Below, in pieces: positions 19,816 through 28,472 of a DNA stretch of 64,000 bases (position 1 is the first letter of the stretch; each line of letters opens with the position of its first letter). The DNA lies in NCBI RefSeq assembly GCF_000986865.1, contig NZ_LAVS01000096.1, positions 1 through 64,000 on the forward strand, read 5' to 3'. Below the pieces are notes generated by a model. It worked only from the letters and a program-made list of their open reading frames with translations. It ran no database searches and was not told the origin of the DNA. Position numbers and translations under genes: made by a program. Origin of the DNA: Rheinheimera mesophila. GTDB taxonomy: Bacteria > Pseudomonadota > Gammaproteobacteria > Enterobacterales > Alteromonadaceae.

Positions 19816-20742
19816 ATGTGGTACGGGCTGGACATAGGTGGTACTAAAATTGAACTGGCAGTGCTGGACCAGCAGTTTGAACTGCAACATAGCTGGCGGG
19901 TCCCCACCCCACAACACAGCTATGACGACTTTTTGCAGACAGTGCTGGCACAGATTCAAAAGGCCGATACGCTGTGCGCCAACTCCGGCAGCCTGGGGAT
20001 AGCTTTGCCCGGCGTGATCCGCAGCGACGGCACAGTGTTATCCAGCAATGTGCCCTGCTTAACCAATAAAGCTGTGGCTCAGGATTTAACAGCTTTGCTA
20101 AAACGCCCTGTGGCTATAGGCAACGATTGCCGCTGCTTTGCTTTATCCGAAGCTGTGCTGGGTGCAGGTCAGCAGCATGACAAAGTGCTGGGTGTTATTT
20201 TGGGCACGGGCGCTGGTGGTGGTTTTTGCCTCAATGGCAAGTTGTATCAGGGCGCTTCGGGTCTGGCAGGGGAATATGGCCATCAGGGTTTAGCCGCCTC
20301 TGTGATACAGCAGTTTAATCTGCCGCTTTTTCCTTGTGGTTGTGGCTTAACAGGCTGCAACGAACCTTATATTTCAGGCACTGGTTTAGCCCGTTTGTAT
20401 CAGTATTTTAGTGGCCAGACTGCGGATACTTATCAATGGCTGGCCGATTATCGGGCAGAAAAACCTGCCGCTCTTCGTACTTTTGAGGCTTATATCAGCG
20501 CCTTAGGTTCAGTGATGGCCAATCAGATCCTGAGCTTAAACCCGGATTTGATTGTTCTGGGTGGTGGTTTATCCGATATACCGGAAATTCTTAGCGCTCT
20601 GCCCAAAGCTACAGCAGCCCATTTATTTGCTGGCGCTAACGTGCCGGAATTTAAAACAGCGCAATGGGGTGCTGCCAGTGGTGTGCGCGGTGCGGCTTTA
20701 TTGGGTAAAGCGCTTACTGAAGGACAAAGCTATGAATTCTAA
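19816..20742 (+). CDS. agaK: ROK-family N-acetylhexosamine kinase, probable GalNAc kinase
   Basis: 308 residues. The ATP loop is DIGGTKIELAV at the N-terminus. 'GIALPGVI', 'IGNDCRCFALSEA' (catalytic Asp), 'GVILGTGAGGGF', 'GEYGHQG' and the zinc motif C-G-C-G-L-T-G-C-N-E follow in order, as in E. coli NagK, which it resembles along its length. It should phosphorylate GalNAc at O6 with ATP in the cytosol, after entry by the permease. It overlaps the deacetylase gene by 11 bases. A GlcNAc preference cannot be excluded from sequence; the AgaS neighbour favours GalNAc. Confidence 0.88.
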   Translation: MWYGLDIGGTKIELAVLDQQFELQHSWRVPTPQHSYDDFLQTVLAQIQKADTLCANSGSLGIALPGVIRSDGTVLSSNVPCLTNKAVAQDLTALLKRPVAIGNDCRCFALSEAVLGAGQQHDKVLGVILGTGAGGGFCLNGKLYQGASGLAGEYGHQGLAASVIQQFNLPLFPCGCGLTGCNEPYISGTGLARLYQYFSGQTADTYQWLADYRAEKPAALRTFEAYISALGSVMANQILSLNPDLIVLGGGLSDIPEILSALPKATAAHLFAGANVPEFKTAQWGAASGVRGAALLGKALTEGQSYEF

Positions 20743-21871
20743 AGCCTTTTATTTACATGCCCACAAAGCACAGATCGATGGTCGCTGGCAACAGCAGCAG
20801 TATTTACTGATTGCTGACGGAATGATTCAACAGATCGGCAGCAAAGCTGAAGAAGGTCTGCCGGTACTGGAATTACCGGACGGTATGCTGCTGCCAGGTT
20901 TTATTGATACCCAAGTGAACGGTGGCGGCGGCATTTTATTTAACCAGCAGCCAACCGTAGAAGCGTTACGGCTGATGATGGCCGCCCACCGGGTATATGG
21001 CACCACGGCCATGTTACCTACTGTGATCACCGATGATATCCACACCATGCAACAGGCCGCTGATGCAGTAGCAGCAGCTTTGGCCCGCAACGAACCCGGT
21101 ATTATTGGTATTCACTTTGAAGGGCCGCATTTATCCCATGCCAAAAGAGGCTGTCACCCGACTCAGTATTTACGCACTTTGTCTGCGGCCGAACTGGCGC
21201 TCTATCAACGCACGGACTTAGGGGTGCGGATGCTGACGGTTGCCCCTGAGGCGGTGAGCCCTGAACAGATCCGTTTATTATGCAATGCCGGTGTTATTGT
21301 TTGTTTGGGCCATTCCAATGCCAACAGCGATACAGTGCTGGCCGCTTTGGATGCCGGAGCCAAAGGTTTTACTCATTTGTACAACGGCATGTCAGGCTTA
21401 ACCTCACGTGAGCCCGGCATGGTCGGCACTGCCCTGGCTGATCCCCGCGCCTATTGCGGCATTATTCTGGATGGCGAGCATGTGCACCCGCTATCAGCCC
21501 GGCTGGCTTATCAGGCCAAAGGGACAGCACGTTTAGTGCTGGTGACAGATGCGATGTCGCCCGTAGGCACAGACCAAAAAGAGTTTGAGTTTTTTGACGG
21601 CAAAGTGACCCGACAAGGACTGAAACTGACTAATGCCGAAGGCTCTTTGGCCGGTTCTGTATTGGATATGGCCAGTGCTGTGCGTTTTGCCACAGAGCAA
21701 CTGCAGTTGGAGCTCGCCACCGCAGTGCAAATGGCAACTGCAACTCCGGCCGACTTTATCGGCCAGAGCGGTATTCGTGGTCAAATCACTCAGGGGGCTG
21801 TGGCCGATTTAATCTGGATGGATCACCACTATAAAATTCAACAAAGCTGGATAGCAGGCAAAACTGCCTAA
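20732..21871 (+). CDS. agaA: N-acetylgalactosamine-6-phosphate deacetylase (NagA-type, AgaAII)
   Basis: 379 residues of the amidohydrolase superfamily. 'LLPGFIDTQVNGGGG' carries the first part of the metal site, then 'GIHFEGPHLSHAKRGCH' with the metal-binding Glu, 'VCLGHSNAN' and 'GFTHLYNGMSG' with the two metal-binding His, and 'LVTDAMSPVGT' with the catalytic Asp. This is the NagA layout, used as AgaAII in Shewanella for GalNAc-6-phosphate. The start at 20732 has AAGGA upstream and overlaps the kinase end by 11 bases; the frame is open further up but only as the other-frame shadow of the kinase. Confidence 0.9.
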   Translation: MNSKAFYLHAHKAQIDGRWQQQQYLLIADGMIQQIGSKAEEGLPVLELPDGMLLPGFIDTQVNGGGGILFNQQPTVEALRLMMAAHRVYGTTAMLPTVITDDIHTMQQAADAVAAALARNEPGIIGIHFEGPHLSHAKRGCHPTQYLRTLSAAELALYQRTDLGVRMLTVAPEAVSPEQIRLLCNAGVIVCLGHSNANSDTVLAALDAGAKGFTHLYNGMSGLTSREPGMVGTALADPRAYCGIILDGEHVHPLSARLAYQAKGTARLVLVTDAMSPVGTDQKEFEFFDGKVTRQGLKLTNAEGSLAGSVLDMASAVRFATEQLQLELATAVQMATATPADFIGQSGIRGQITQGAVADLIWMDHHYKIQQSWIAGKTA

Positions 21872-21892
21872 TTAACAACAATAATACTCCCC

Positions 21893-21975
21893 TAAGTTAT
21901 TGCGGTTGCAGCCAGGCGATGCCCTTTCTAACAGATTGGGCAGCCAACAAAGCTGCAACTTCAAGTACGACGGGG
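21893..21975. repeat. Shorter copy of the intergenic repeat
   Basis: The left end 'TAAGTTATTGCGGTTGCAG' then 'CCAGGCGATGCC', and the right end 'CAACAAAGCTGCAACTTCAAG' less one base then 'TACGACGGG', match the two ends of the element at 10216-10345. The central third (the GGGAGCATAG hairpin part) is replaced by a short different sequence. It lies in the gap between the deacetylase and the permease and ends 15 bases before the permease start. Confidence 0.6.
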
Positions 21976-21990
21976 AAAACGGGGAAATTT

Positions 21991-23298
21991 ATGAGCAATT
22001 CTACAGCCGTACCTTTGGCACGGCAGAGCAGCCTATTGCCTATGATACTGATAGGTATACTGTTTTTTGTCTTTGGTTTTGTCACCTGGCTGAATGGGGC
22101 TTTGATCCCCTTCCTGAAAATTGCCTGTCAGCTCAATGAGTTTCAGGCGCTGCTGGTGACTTTTGTATTTTATATCGCCTACTTTGTGATGGCCTTACCA
22201 ACCTCGGCCGTGCTGACCCGTTTCGGTTATAAACAAGGTATGCTGTTTGGTCTGGGACTGATGGCGATTGGCGCTGTACTTTTTATCCCAGCCGCGCTGA
22301 GTGCGACCTTTGGTCTATTTTTATTGGCTTTGTTTGTGCTGGGTACTGGCCTGACGCTGCTGCAAACAGCGACCAATCCTTATATTGTCTGTATTGGCCC
22401 ACGCGAGAGTGCGGCTATGCGTATCAGTCTGATGGGCATAGTGAATAAAGGCGCAGGTTTTGTTGTGCCTTTACTGTTCAGCGCCTGGTTTCTAACGGGG
22501 ATGGATGCCTTTAGTGACGCCGCTTTGGCCCAACTGAGCAATGACGAAAAATCGCTGCTGCTGGCTGAGTTGTCTGGCCGTCTGGTGCAGCCCTATCTAT
22601 TAATGGCGTTGGTGCTGCTGGCTCTGATGGCTTTTGTCTACTGGTCACCTTTACCCGAGTTGGACTTAGACGATCCGGCGGACAAAAACAATAACTGGCA
22701 AGCCGTGCTGAAGTACCCGCAAGTACTGCTCGGTACTTTGACCTTGTTTTGTTATGTCGGTGTTGAAGTGATAGCTGGCGATACCATAGGACTGTTTGGT
22801 CAGGGCTTAGGGCTGGCCCATTTTGGCAGTTTAACCTCCTACACTATGGCCTTTATGGTACTGGGTTATCTGCTGGGTATAGTGCTGATCCCTCGTTGGC
22901 TCAGTCAGCAACAGGCCCTGGTGGCTTCGGCTATCGCCGGTATGCTGTTTACCGCCGCTGTGCTGCTGTCAGAGAGTCAGTCTTTTGCAGTCTCAGAGCT
23001 GCTACTGGGCTGGCTTGGCATTCCGGCCGTACCCGACCCTGTGTTGTATCTGGCTCTGTTAGGTTTAGCTAATGCCTTAGTCTGGCCTGCCGTTTGGCCT
23101 CTGGCTTTAGCTGGTTTAGGCAAGCTCACCGCAACAGCCTCAGCTTTATTGATTATGGGAATAGCCGGGGGTGCCATTTTGCCATTGCTCTATGGCTATC
23201 TGGCTGGTGTGCAAAGCAGCCAGCAGGCGTATTGGTTACTGCTCCCCTGTTACGCCATGATTTTGTTTTATGCCGTCAAAGGTCATAAATTAAAGTGA
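21991..23298 (+). CDS. agaP: FucP-family MFS sugar permease, probable GalNAc transporter
   Basis: 435 residues with about 12 membrane helices. 'LFFVFGFVTWLNGALIPFLK' at the start, 'FVFYIAYFVMALPTSAVLTR' and 'TLLQTATNPYIVCIGP' are the FucP/GluP/NagP signatures. It should import GalNAc with protons across the inner membrane. The ATG at 21991 follows GGGGA; an ATG 72 bases upstream is in frame but its extra 24 residues are a translation of the repeat element. Role by context and family; it corresponds to AgaP of Shewanella. Confidence 0.87.
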   Translation: MSNSTAVPLARQSSLLPMILIGILFFVFGFVTWLNGALIPFLKIACQLNEFQALLVTFVFYIAYFVMALPTSAVLTRFGYKQGMLFGLGLMAIGAVLFIPAALSATFGLFLLALFVLGTGLTLLQTATNPYIVCIGPRESAAMRISLMGIVNKGAGFVVPLLFSAWFLTGMDAFSDAALAQLSNDEKSLLLAELSGRLVQPYLLMALVLLALMAFVYWSPLPELDLDDPADKNNNWQAVLKYPQVLLGTLTLFCYVGVEVIAGDTIGLFGQGLGLAHFGSLTSYTMAFMVLGYLLGIVLIPRWLSQQQALVASAIAGMLFTAAVLLSESQSFAVSELLLGWLGIPAVPDPVLYLALLGLANALVWPAVWPLALAGLGKLTATASALLIMGIAGGAILPLLYGYLAGVQSSQQAYWLLLPCYAMILFYAVKGHKLK

Positions 23299-23305
23299 TT
23301 GTTGT

Positions 23306-23340
23306 AAGCGGCTGGAGCCTCGCTCGCAGCCGCTTTTCTG
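23306..23340 (+). terminator. Terminator at the end of the aga operon
   Basis: AAGCGGCTG (23306-23314) pairs perfectly with CAGCCGCTT (23327-23335) and is followed by TTCTG. It starts eight bases after the permease stop codon. Confidence 0.88.
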
Positions 23341-23512
23341 TAAAGCATACAAAATAGTACAGAGCCCCCCACTTATCCCACTAAATCTGCCATTTACTGC
23401 AAAACCTGTTTTTTCAGTACAGCTTTTGGCATACTCGACCGGTTAACAGTTGAGGATTTTTACTGTAATTCCATAACAAAAAAGCAACCAAGATACCCAG
23501 AAGGAAATATCG

Positions 23513-25696
23513 ATGCGCAAGACCTTAATCGCCAGCGCTATAGGCGCGGCAGTCGCTTTAAGTGCCTGCTCCAAACCAGCAGAAGAAGCTAAAACTACCG
23601 CAGCAGTTGAGCAAACTCAAACTGCGGCCCCAGAGTCGGAGCAAGCTGCAGTGACCAATCCGTTATTAGTGAAAAGCTCGCTGCAATACGAAGCACCAGA
23701 ATTTGACAAAATTAAAGTTGAACATTATCAGCCAGCGATGGAAGAAGGCATCAAACAGCATATGGCTGAGATCCTGGCTATCGCTGAGAATAAAGAGCCA
23801 GCTACTTTCGAAAACACCATAGTAGCGATGGAAAAAAGCGGTGCTCTGTTAACCCGCGCCTCCAGCACCTTCTTTAATATGACAGGCACTATCAGCAACG
23901 AGCAGATCCAAAAAATTCAGGCTGAAATGGCGCCTAAATTTGCTGCGCATTCAGACAATATCAACCTGAATCCACAGTTATTTGCTCGTGTTAAAGCTGT
24001 GTATGACGCCCGCGCTACTTTAGGTTTAGACGGTGAAGCCACGCGTTTGGTTGAAGATTATTATGAGCGTTTTGTGCGCGCCGGCGCTAACTTAACCGAA
24101 GAGCAGAAAACCAAGATCCGTGCGTTAAACGAAGAACAATCGACGCTGACCAACAAATATCAGCAGAACCTGATGCAGATGACGAAAGACATCGCCATCT
24201 TCGTCGACAGCAAAGAGCAGTTAAAAGGTTTAACCGAAGCTGAAATTACGGCTGCCGCGGAAGGTGCTAAAGCCCGTGGTCAGGACGGTAAATTTATTAT
24301 CGAAATTACCAACACCACCCGTCAGCCAGTGTTAGCCTCGCTGGAAAACCGCGAATTACGTAAAAAAGTATGGGAAGCCTCTGCCTACCGCGGTACTTCA
24401 GGTGAAACTGACAACCAGCCTATCGTTGCCCGTTTAGCGCAGTTACGTGCTGAGCGTGCCAAGCTGTTAGGTTATGACAACTGGGCTACCTACCAATTAG
24501 AACCAACTATGGCGAAAACTCCAAAAGCTGTATTGGATATGTTCGGCTCTATGGTGCCTGCTGTGGTAGAAAACACCAAAAAAGAAGCTGAAGCTATTCA
24601 GGCCATGATCAAAGAAACCGGCGGTGACTTTGAGTTACAACCATGGGACTGGGAGTTCTACGCAGAGAAAGTCCGTAAAGCCAAATACGATTTAGACGAA
24701 GCTGAAGTCCGTCAGTACTTTGAGTTTGAGCGTGTACTGAACGACGGCATGTTCTACACCATGAACAAGCTGTTTGGTATCACCATGAAAGCGCGTCCGG
24801 ATTTACCTGTGTATCATCCGGATGTCAAAGCTTATGAAGTGTTTGACGCTGATGGCACCAGCATTGCAATTTTCTATGCAGATTACTTTGCCCGTGAAGG
24901 CAAACGTGGTGGCGCCTGGATGAGTTCTTTTGTGGAGCAAAGCAAGCTGTTAAATCAGAAGCCTGTGGTTGTGAATGTGATGAACATTCCAAAAGGCCCG
25001 GCTGGCGAACCTACATTGGTCAGCTATGACAACGTGACCACTATGTTCCACGAATTTGGTCATGCGGTGCATGGTTTATTCTCAGATGTGAACTACCCAA
25101 GCTTGGCTGGGACTTCTGTATCCCGTGATTTCGTTGAATTCCCGTCGACTTTCCAGGAAGACTGGGCAGCTCATCCTGATGTCATTGGCAACTATGCCAA
25201 GCACTACAAAACAGGTGAAGCTATTCCGGCTGAACTGCTGGCAAAAATCATGAAGTCACGCAGCTTCAACCAGGGCTATGACACACTGGAGTACATGTCT
25301 TCTGCGCTGCTGGATATGGAATGGCACTCTCTGCCAGCCGATGCACCACTGCAGGACGTACAGAAGTTTGAAGCCGCTGCACTGAAGAAACACGGTGTGG
25401 ACTTAGCTGCTGTGCCACCACGTTATAAATCGACTTTCTTCGCTCACGTGTTCTCTGGTGGTTACTCAGCCAGTTACTACGCCTATATGTGGAGTGAAAT
25501 TCTGGCGGCTGATGCTTTTGCTTATGTGCAAACTCAGGGCGGTTTAAAGCTGGAAAACGGCATTAACTTCCGTAAAAACATTCTGTCTATTGGTAACAGC
25601 AAAGACCCAATGGAAGCTTACAAAGCTTTCCGTGGTCAGGAACCTACCACAGATGCATTGTTAATCCGTCGTGGTTTAAAGACGGGTATTAACTAA
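23513..25696 (+). CDS. dcp: M3-family zinc peptidase, Dcp-like, lipoprotein
   Basis: 727 residues. The signal peptide ends in a lipobox ALSAC with Cys19, then an Ala/Glu/Thr-rich linker to residue about 55. The catalytic motif HEFGHAVHG starts at residue 513, with the third zinc ligand region 'EFPSTFQEDWA' about 30 residues on, as in thimet/Dcp peptidases. Dcp removes C-terminal dipeptides from oligopeptides. The lipid anchor suggests periplasmic or outer-membrane use of peptides, unlike cytosolic E. coli Dcp. It has its own ribosome binding site (AAGGAAATATCG) and stands alone. Confidence 0.92.
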   Translation: MRKTLIASAIGAAVALSACSKPAEEAKTTAAVEQTQTAAPESEQAAVTNPLLVKSSLQYEAPEFDKIKVEHYQPAMEEGIKQHMAEILAIAENKEPATFENTIVAMEKSGALLTRASSTFFNMTGTISNEQIQKIQAEMAPKFAAHSDNINLNPQLFARVKAVYDARATLGLDGEATRLVEDYYERFVRAGANLTEEQKTKIRALNEEQSTLTNKYQQNLMQMTKDIAIFVDSKEQLKGLTEAEITAAAEGAKARGQDGKFIIEITNTTRQPVLASLENRELRKKVWEASAYRGTSGETDNQPIVARLAQLRAERAKLLGYDNWATYQLEPTMAKTPKAVLDMFGSMVPAVVENTKKEAEAIQAMIKETGGDFELQPWDWEFYAEKVRKAKYDLDEAEVRQYFEFERVLNDGMFYTMNKLFGITMKARPDLPVYHPDVKAYEVFDADGTSIAIFYADYFAREGKRGGAWMSSFVEQSKLLNQKPVVVNVMNIPKGPAGEPTLVSYDNVTTMFHEFGHAVHGLFSDVNYPSLAGTSVSRDFVEFPSTFQEDWAAHPDVIGNYAKHYKTGEAIPAELLAKIMKSRSFNQGYDTLEYMSSALLDMEWHSLPADAPLQDVQKFEAAALKKHGVDLAAVPPRYKSTFFAHVFSGGYSASYYAYMWSEILAADAFAYVQTQGGLKLENGINFRKNILSIGNSKDPMEAYKAFRGQEPTTDALLIRRGLKTGIN

Positions 25697-25702
25697 GTGA
25701 TC

Positions 25703-25728
25703 AGGGTCAGAGCCTTGGCTCTGACCCT
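25703..25728. terminator. Bidirectional hairpin between dcp and the lipoprotein gene
   Basis: AGGGTCAGAGCC (25703-25714) and GGCTCTGACCCT (25717-25728) pair perfectly. It sits between two convergent genes and probably ends both. The same GGTCAGAGC core recurs at 26346 and, with one change, at 28423. Confidence 0.85.
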
Positions 25729-25735
25729 CTCTGAT

Positions 25736-26266
25736 TTATTCGGCTGGCTTGGTCGGGCAACTGGCTAATAACTGCTGTAAATGTGCCCCTAAATCCTGCT
25801 GGGCAAACTGCTGACTGGCAACGGCCATCTGCTTTAAGGTCTGCAATGCCTGCTCTACACCTTGTTGTTCAATTAAGGTTTTGGCGTACACAGCCGCATC
25901 AGCGCCACGTTGTAACAAACCTGCCATTTGCTCCAGTGAAACGTCCTGCTCCATCACTTGTTGTAAATCTGCCAGTAACTGCGCCACTTTGGCCGACTCG
26001 ACTAAAGCCCCTTCGACACTGATTAAACGGCCAACCGGATCAGCCACTAAAGTAGTAGCCACACAAGAGGCTACTGTGCCCGCTTCGGCACCATTGGCAA
26101 CAGCTTCTAAACCCTGTGTACGGATTTGTTCTACCGCTTGCTGTAATTGCTGATCTTTCGCCAGCCAGGCTTGCTCCAATTGTTGTTTTTCATCGCCAGC
26201 CAAATAACCACAACTGGTGAGCAAAAAAGATAAGGTAGCAGGTACTAAAAAAGATAAAGGCTTCAT
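25736..26266 (-). CDS. Small lipoprotein of unknown function
   Basis: 176 residues. The signal peptide ends in a lipobox LLTSC with Cys19. The mature part is almost wholly helical by composition, rich in Gln, Ala and Leu, with a run 'EQAWLAKDQQLQQAVEQIR' and two later cysteines (VASC and LASC) that could form a disulfide. No known family was recognised. It lies between dcp (convergent) and pmbA (same strand, upstream), with hairpins on both sides, so it is probably transcribed alone. Confidence 0.75.
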   Translation of the reverse strand: MKPLSFLVPATLSFLLTSCGYLAGDEKQQLEQAWLAKDQQLQQAVEQIRTQGLEAVANGAEAGTVASCVATTLVADPVGRLISVEGALVESAKVAQLLADLQQVMEQDVSLEQMAGLLQRGADAAVYAKTLIEQQGVEQALQTLKQMAVASQQFAQQDLGAHLQQLLASCPTKPAE

Positions 26267-26345
26267 AAAAACTCCGGGAATTTCATTCAGGTCTTAGTGG
26301 GTATAGCTGGGGGAAAGTTCAGAAAAATCAAGGGGAAGTAGCAAA

Positions 26346-26367
26346 GGTCAGAGCCAAAGCTCTGACC
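26346..26367 (-). terminator. Hairpin terminator after pmbA
   Basis: GGTCAGAGC (26346-26354) pairs with GCTCTGACC (26359-26367) around a four-base loop; TTTGC follows on the minus strand. It begins eight bases past the pmbA stop codon. Confidence 0.75.
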
Positions 26368-26375
26368 CAAACAGA

Positions 26376-27722
26376 TCAGTGACCAGCGATTTGCATCTGG
26401 CCTATCAGCACTGAACCTGTCAGCACGCCACCGCGAGGGTCTACGTCTTTGCCTATGGCTTGAATATCCATAAACATTTGCTGCAAAGTCCCGGCTATGG
26501 TGATTTCGGACACTGGGAACTGAATTTGGCCATTTTCTACCCAGAAACCTGCGGCACCACGGGAGTAGTCGCCTGTGACTGTGTTGACACCTTGCCCCAT
26601 TAGCTCTGTCACCAACAACCCTTTTCCCATGTCACGGCAAAGCTGAGCTAAATCAGCATCGCCATGTTGCACCAGCCAGTTATGAATACCACCGGCATGA
26701 CCTGTGCTGGGTAAACCTAACTTACGGCCAGAGTAACTGGTGGTCAGGTAGGTAGTTAATACGCCTTTGTCCAAAATGGTCAGGTCGCGGGTTTTCACCC
26801 CCTCGCCATCAAAAGGGCTCGAAGCTAAGGCTTTCTTTAAATGCGGACGCTCCAGAATAGTGACTTTATCTGACATCACGCTCTGACCGACCTTATCCAG
26901 CAGGAAGCTGGATTTACGATAAATACTGCCACCACTGATGGCTGATACCAGATGACCAAACAGACTACTGGCGATATCAGCGCGGAAAATGACCGGTACT
27001 TTTTGCGTGCCGAGCTTGCGGCCATTTAAGCGTTGTACTGTTTCCATTGCGGCTTCACGACCAATCTGAGCCGGGTCCAGCAAAGCGCCTAATTCGCGGG
27101 CGACTGTGTAGCTGTAATCCCGCTGCATATCGTCGCCGTCTTCGCCTATCACCACACAGCTTAAACTGTGACGACTGCTTGGGTAACCCACCAGTTGACC
27201 ATGACTGTTGCCGTAGACTTTTAAGCCCTGATGTGATGAAAAGGACGCGCCTTCCGAATTGGTAATACGGCCATCATAAGCAAAAGCCGCCTCTTCCGAG
27301 GCTTTACACCATTCAATGGCTTGTTCAGTCGAGACAGAGGCCGGGTGAAACAAATCAAGATCCGGCGGTGATAATTCCAGCCAAGCCGCTTCTGCTAAAC
27401 CTGCATGCGGATCTTCCGAAGTGTAACGGGCTATATCAATAGCCGCTTCGACTGTACGTTTTAACGCCGCAGGGCTTAAATCAGCGGTAGAAGCAGAACC
27501 TTTACGCTGACCAACATAAATACTGATCCCCAGGCCACCGTCCTGATTAAATTCAACTGTCTCTACTTCACCATGGCGGGTTTCCACGCTTAAACCCCGG
27601 GTGCGGTTCATTGAAGCTTCGGCGCTGCTGGCGCCTAATTGTTTGGCATGCGCCAGTACCTGGCTGACCGCATCTTTGACTTCGGCGATTTCTTGCCAGA
27701 TTGTAACTTCGGTTTGACTCAT
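26376..27722 (-). CDS. pmbA: PmbA/TldE, non-catalytic partner of the TldD peptidase
   Basis: 448 residues of the TldD/PmbA family. Recognisable are 'NRTRGLSVETRHGEVETVEF', 'ISIYVGQRKGSASTAD', 'SSLFGHLVSAISGGSIYRKSS' and 'TGDYSRGAAGFWVENG'. The HExxH motif of TldD is absent, as expected for the partner subunit. The pair degrades unfolded or modified peptides, matures microcin B17 and processes CcdA in E. coli. It faces darP across a 166-base divergent gap, a conserved arrangement; tldD is 2 kb further on in this genome. Confidence 0.95.
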   Translation of the reverse strand: MSQTEVTIWQEIAEVKDAVSQVLAHAKQLGASSAEASMNRTRGLSVETRHGEVETVEFNQDGGLGISIYVGQRKGSASTADLSPAALKRTVEAAIDIARYTSEDPHAGLAEAAWLELSPPDLDLFHPASVSTEQAIEWCKASEEAAFAYDGRITNSEGASFSSHQGLKVYGNSHGQLVGYPSSRHSLSCVVIGEDGDDMQRDYSYTVARELGALLDPAQIGREAAMETVQRLNGRKLGTQKVPVIFRADIASSLFGHLVSAISGGSIYRKSSFLLDKVGQSVMSDKVTILERPHLKKALASSPFDGEGVKTRDLTILDKGVLTTYLTTSYSGRKLGLPSTGHAGGIHNWLVQHGDADLAQLCRDMGKGLLVTELMGQGVNTVTGDYSRGAAGFWVENGQIQFPVSEITIAGTLQQMFMDIQAIGKDVDPRGGVLTGSVLIGQMQIAGH

Positions 27723-27776
27723 CTGTGTTTATACCTACCAGAATTTTGCGTTCAGCTTATCATAGTTCGACAATAA

Positions 27777-27814
27777 TTGGGCCAGGGCACGAGCTTTATG
27801 GTTGCCCGGCCCAA
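27777..27814. other. Long hairpin in the pmbA-darP divergent region
   Basis: TTGGGCC (27777-27783) and GGGCA (27785-27789), separated by a bulged A, pair with TGCCC (27803-27807) and GGCCCAA (27808-27814). The loop is 13 bases. It lies 55 bases from the pmbA start and 75 bases from the darP start, with no T-run, so it is more likely a leader structure or operator than a terminator. Confidence 0.5.
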
Positions 27815-27888
27815 GCCAATCCGAAACACGACAGAGTACAGCCAATCAGGTATACTTGCCGTATTAATCAAGATGGTAAGAGAATTCT

Positions 27889-28416
27889 ATGGCCGATATG
27901 ACCGACTTTACCCATGGCGACGACTGGGATGTTGAGCATGGTAAAAGTAAGACCCAAGTCAAAAAAGAGATGACCGCACTGCAAAAGCTGGGCGAAGAGC
28001 TGGTGGCATTAAGCCCTGCAGCCCGCGCTAAGCTCGACTTAGATGATGAGTTAAGAGAAGCGTTGGCTTTAGCTGACAAGCTGGTAAAAAAACACGAAGC
28101 GTTACGTCGTCATATTCAGTTTATCGGCCGTTTAATGCGTACCCGCGATCTGGAACCTATTGAGCGTGCTTTGGCTGTGCTGCGTAATACCAATCAGGCC
28201 GCCACCCGTAAGTTTCATTTAGTCGAAACCTGGCGCGATAAGCTAATTGCCAACCCTGATGCAGTGACTGAATTTGTGGCGGCATTTCCGCAAGTGGATG
28301 TACAACAATTACGCACCCTGATCCGTAATGCGAAAAAGGAGCAGGAAAAAAACCAGCCTCCTAAGGCATTTCGTGAACTGTTCCAGCTGATTAAACCGGC
28401 TATTTTAGAAGACTGA
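27889..28416 (+). CDS. darP: DarP/YjgA, 50S ribosome assembly factor
   Basis: 175 residues of the DUF615 family. It has the acidic opening 'DFTHGDDWD', a basic 'KSKTQVKKEMTALQKLGEELV' helix, 'HIQFIGRLMRTRDLEPIE' and 'QLRTLIRNAKKEQEKNQPPKAFRELFQ'. YjgA binds late 50S precursors and was renamed DarP. The divergent pmbA neighbour is the same in E. coli. Length and composition are normal. Confidence 0.93.
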   Translation: MADMTDFTHGDDWDVEHGKSKTQVKKEMTALQKLGEELVALSPAARAKLDLDDELREALALADKLVKKHEALRRHIQFIGRLMRTRDLEPIERALAVLRNTNQAATRKFHLVETWRDKLIANPDAVTEFVAAFPQVDVQQLRTLIRNAKKEQEKNQPPKAFRELFQLIKPAILED

Positions 28417-28422
28417 TCGACG

Positions 28423-28466
28423 GGGTCAGGCCTTGGATTTTGCATTCAACATTCAAGGCCTGACCC
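28423..28466. terminator. Bidirectional terminator between darP and pssA
   Basis: GGGTCAGGCCTTG (28423-28435) pairs perfectly with CAAGGCCTGACCC (28454-28466) around an 18-base loop. It fills the 56-base gap between two convergent genes. Confidence 0.8.
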
Positions 28467-28472
28467 TCAGGC

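Noticed and set aside
21919-21990. N-terminal extension of the MFS permease
   Set aside because: It translates the short repeat copy; the ATG at 21991 has a ribosome binding site and begins the family-like sequence.
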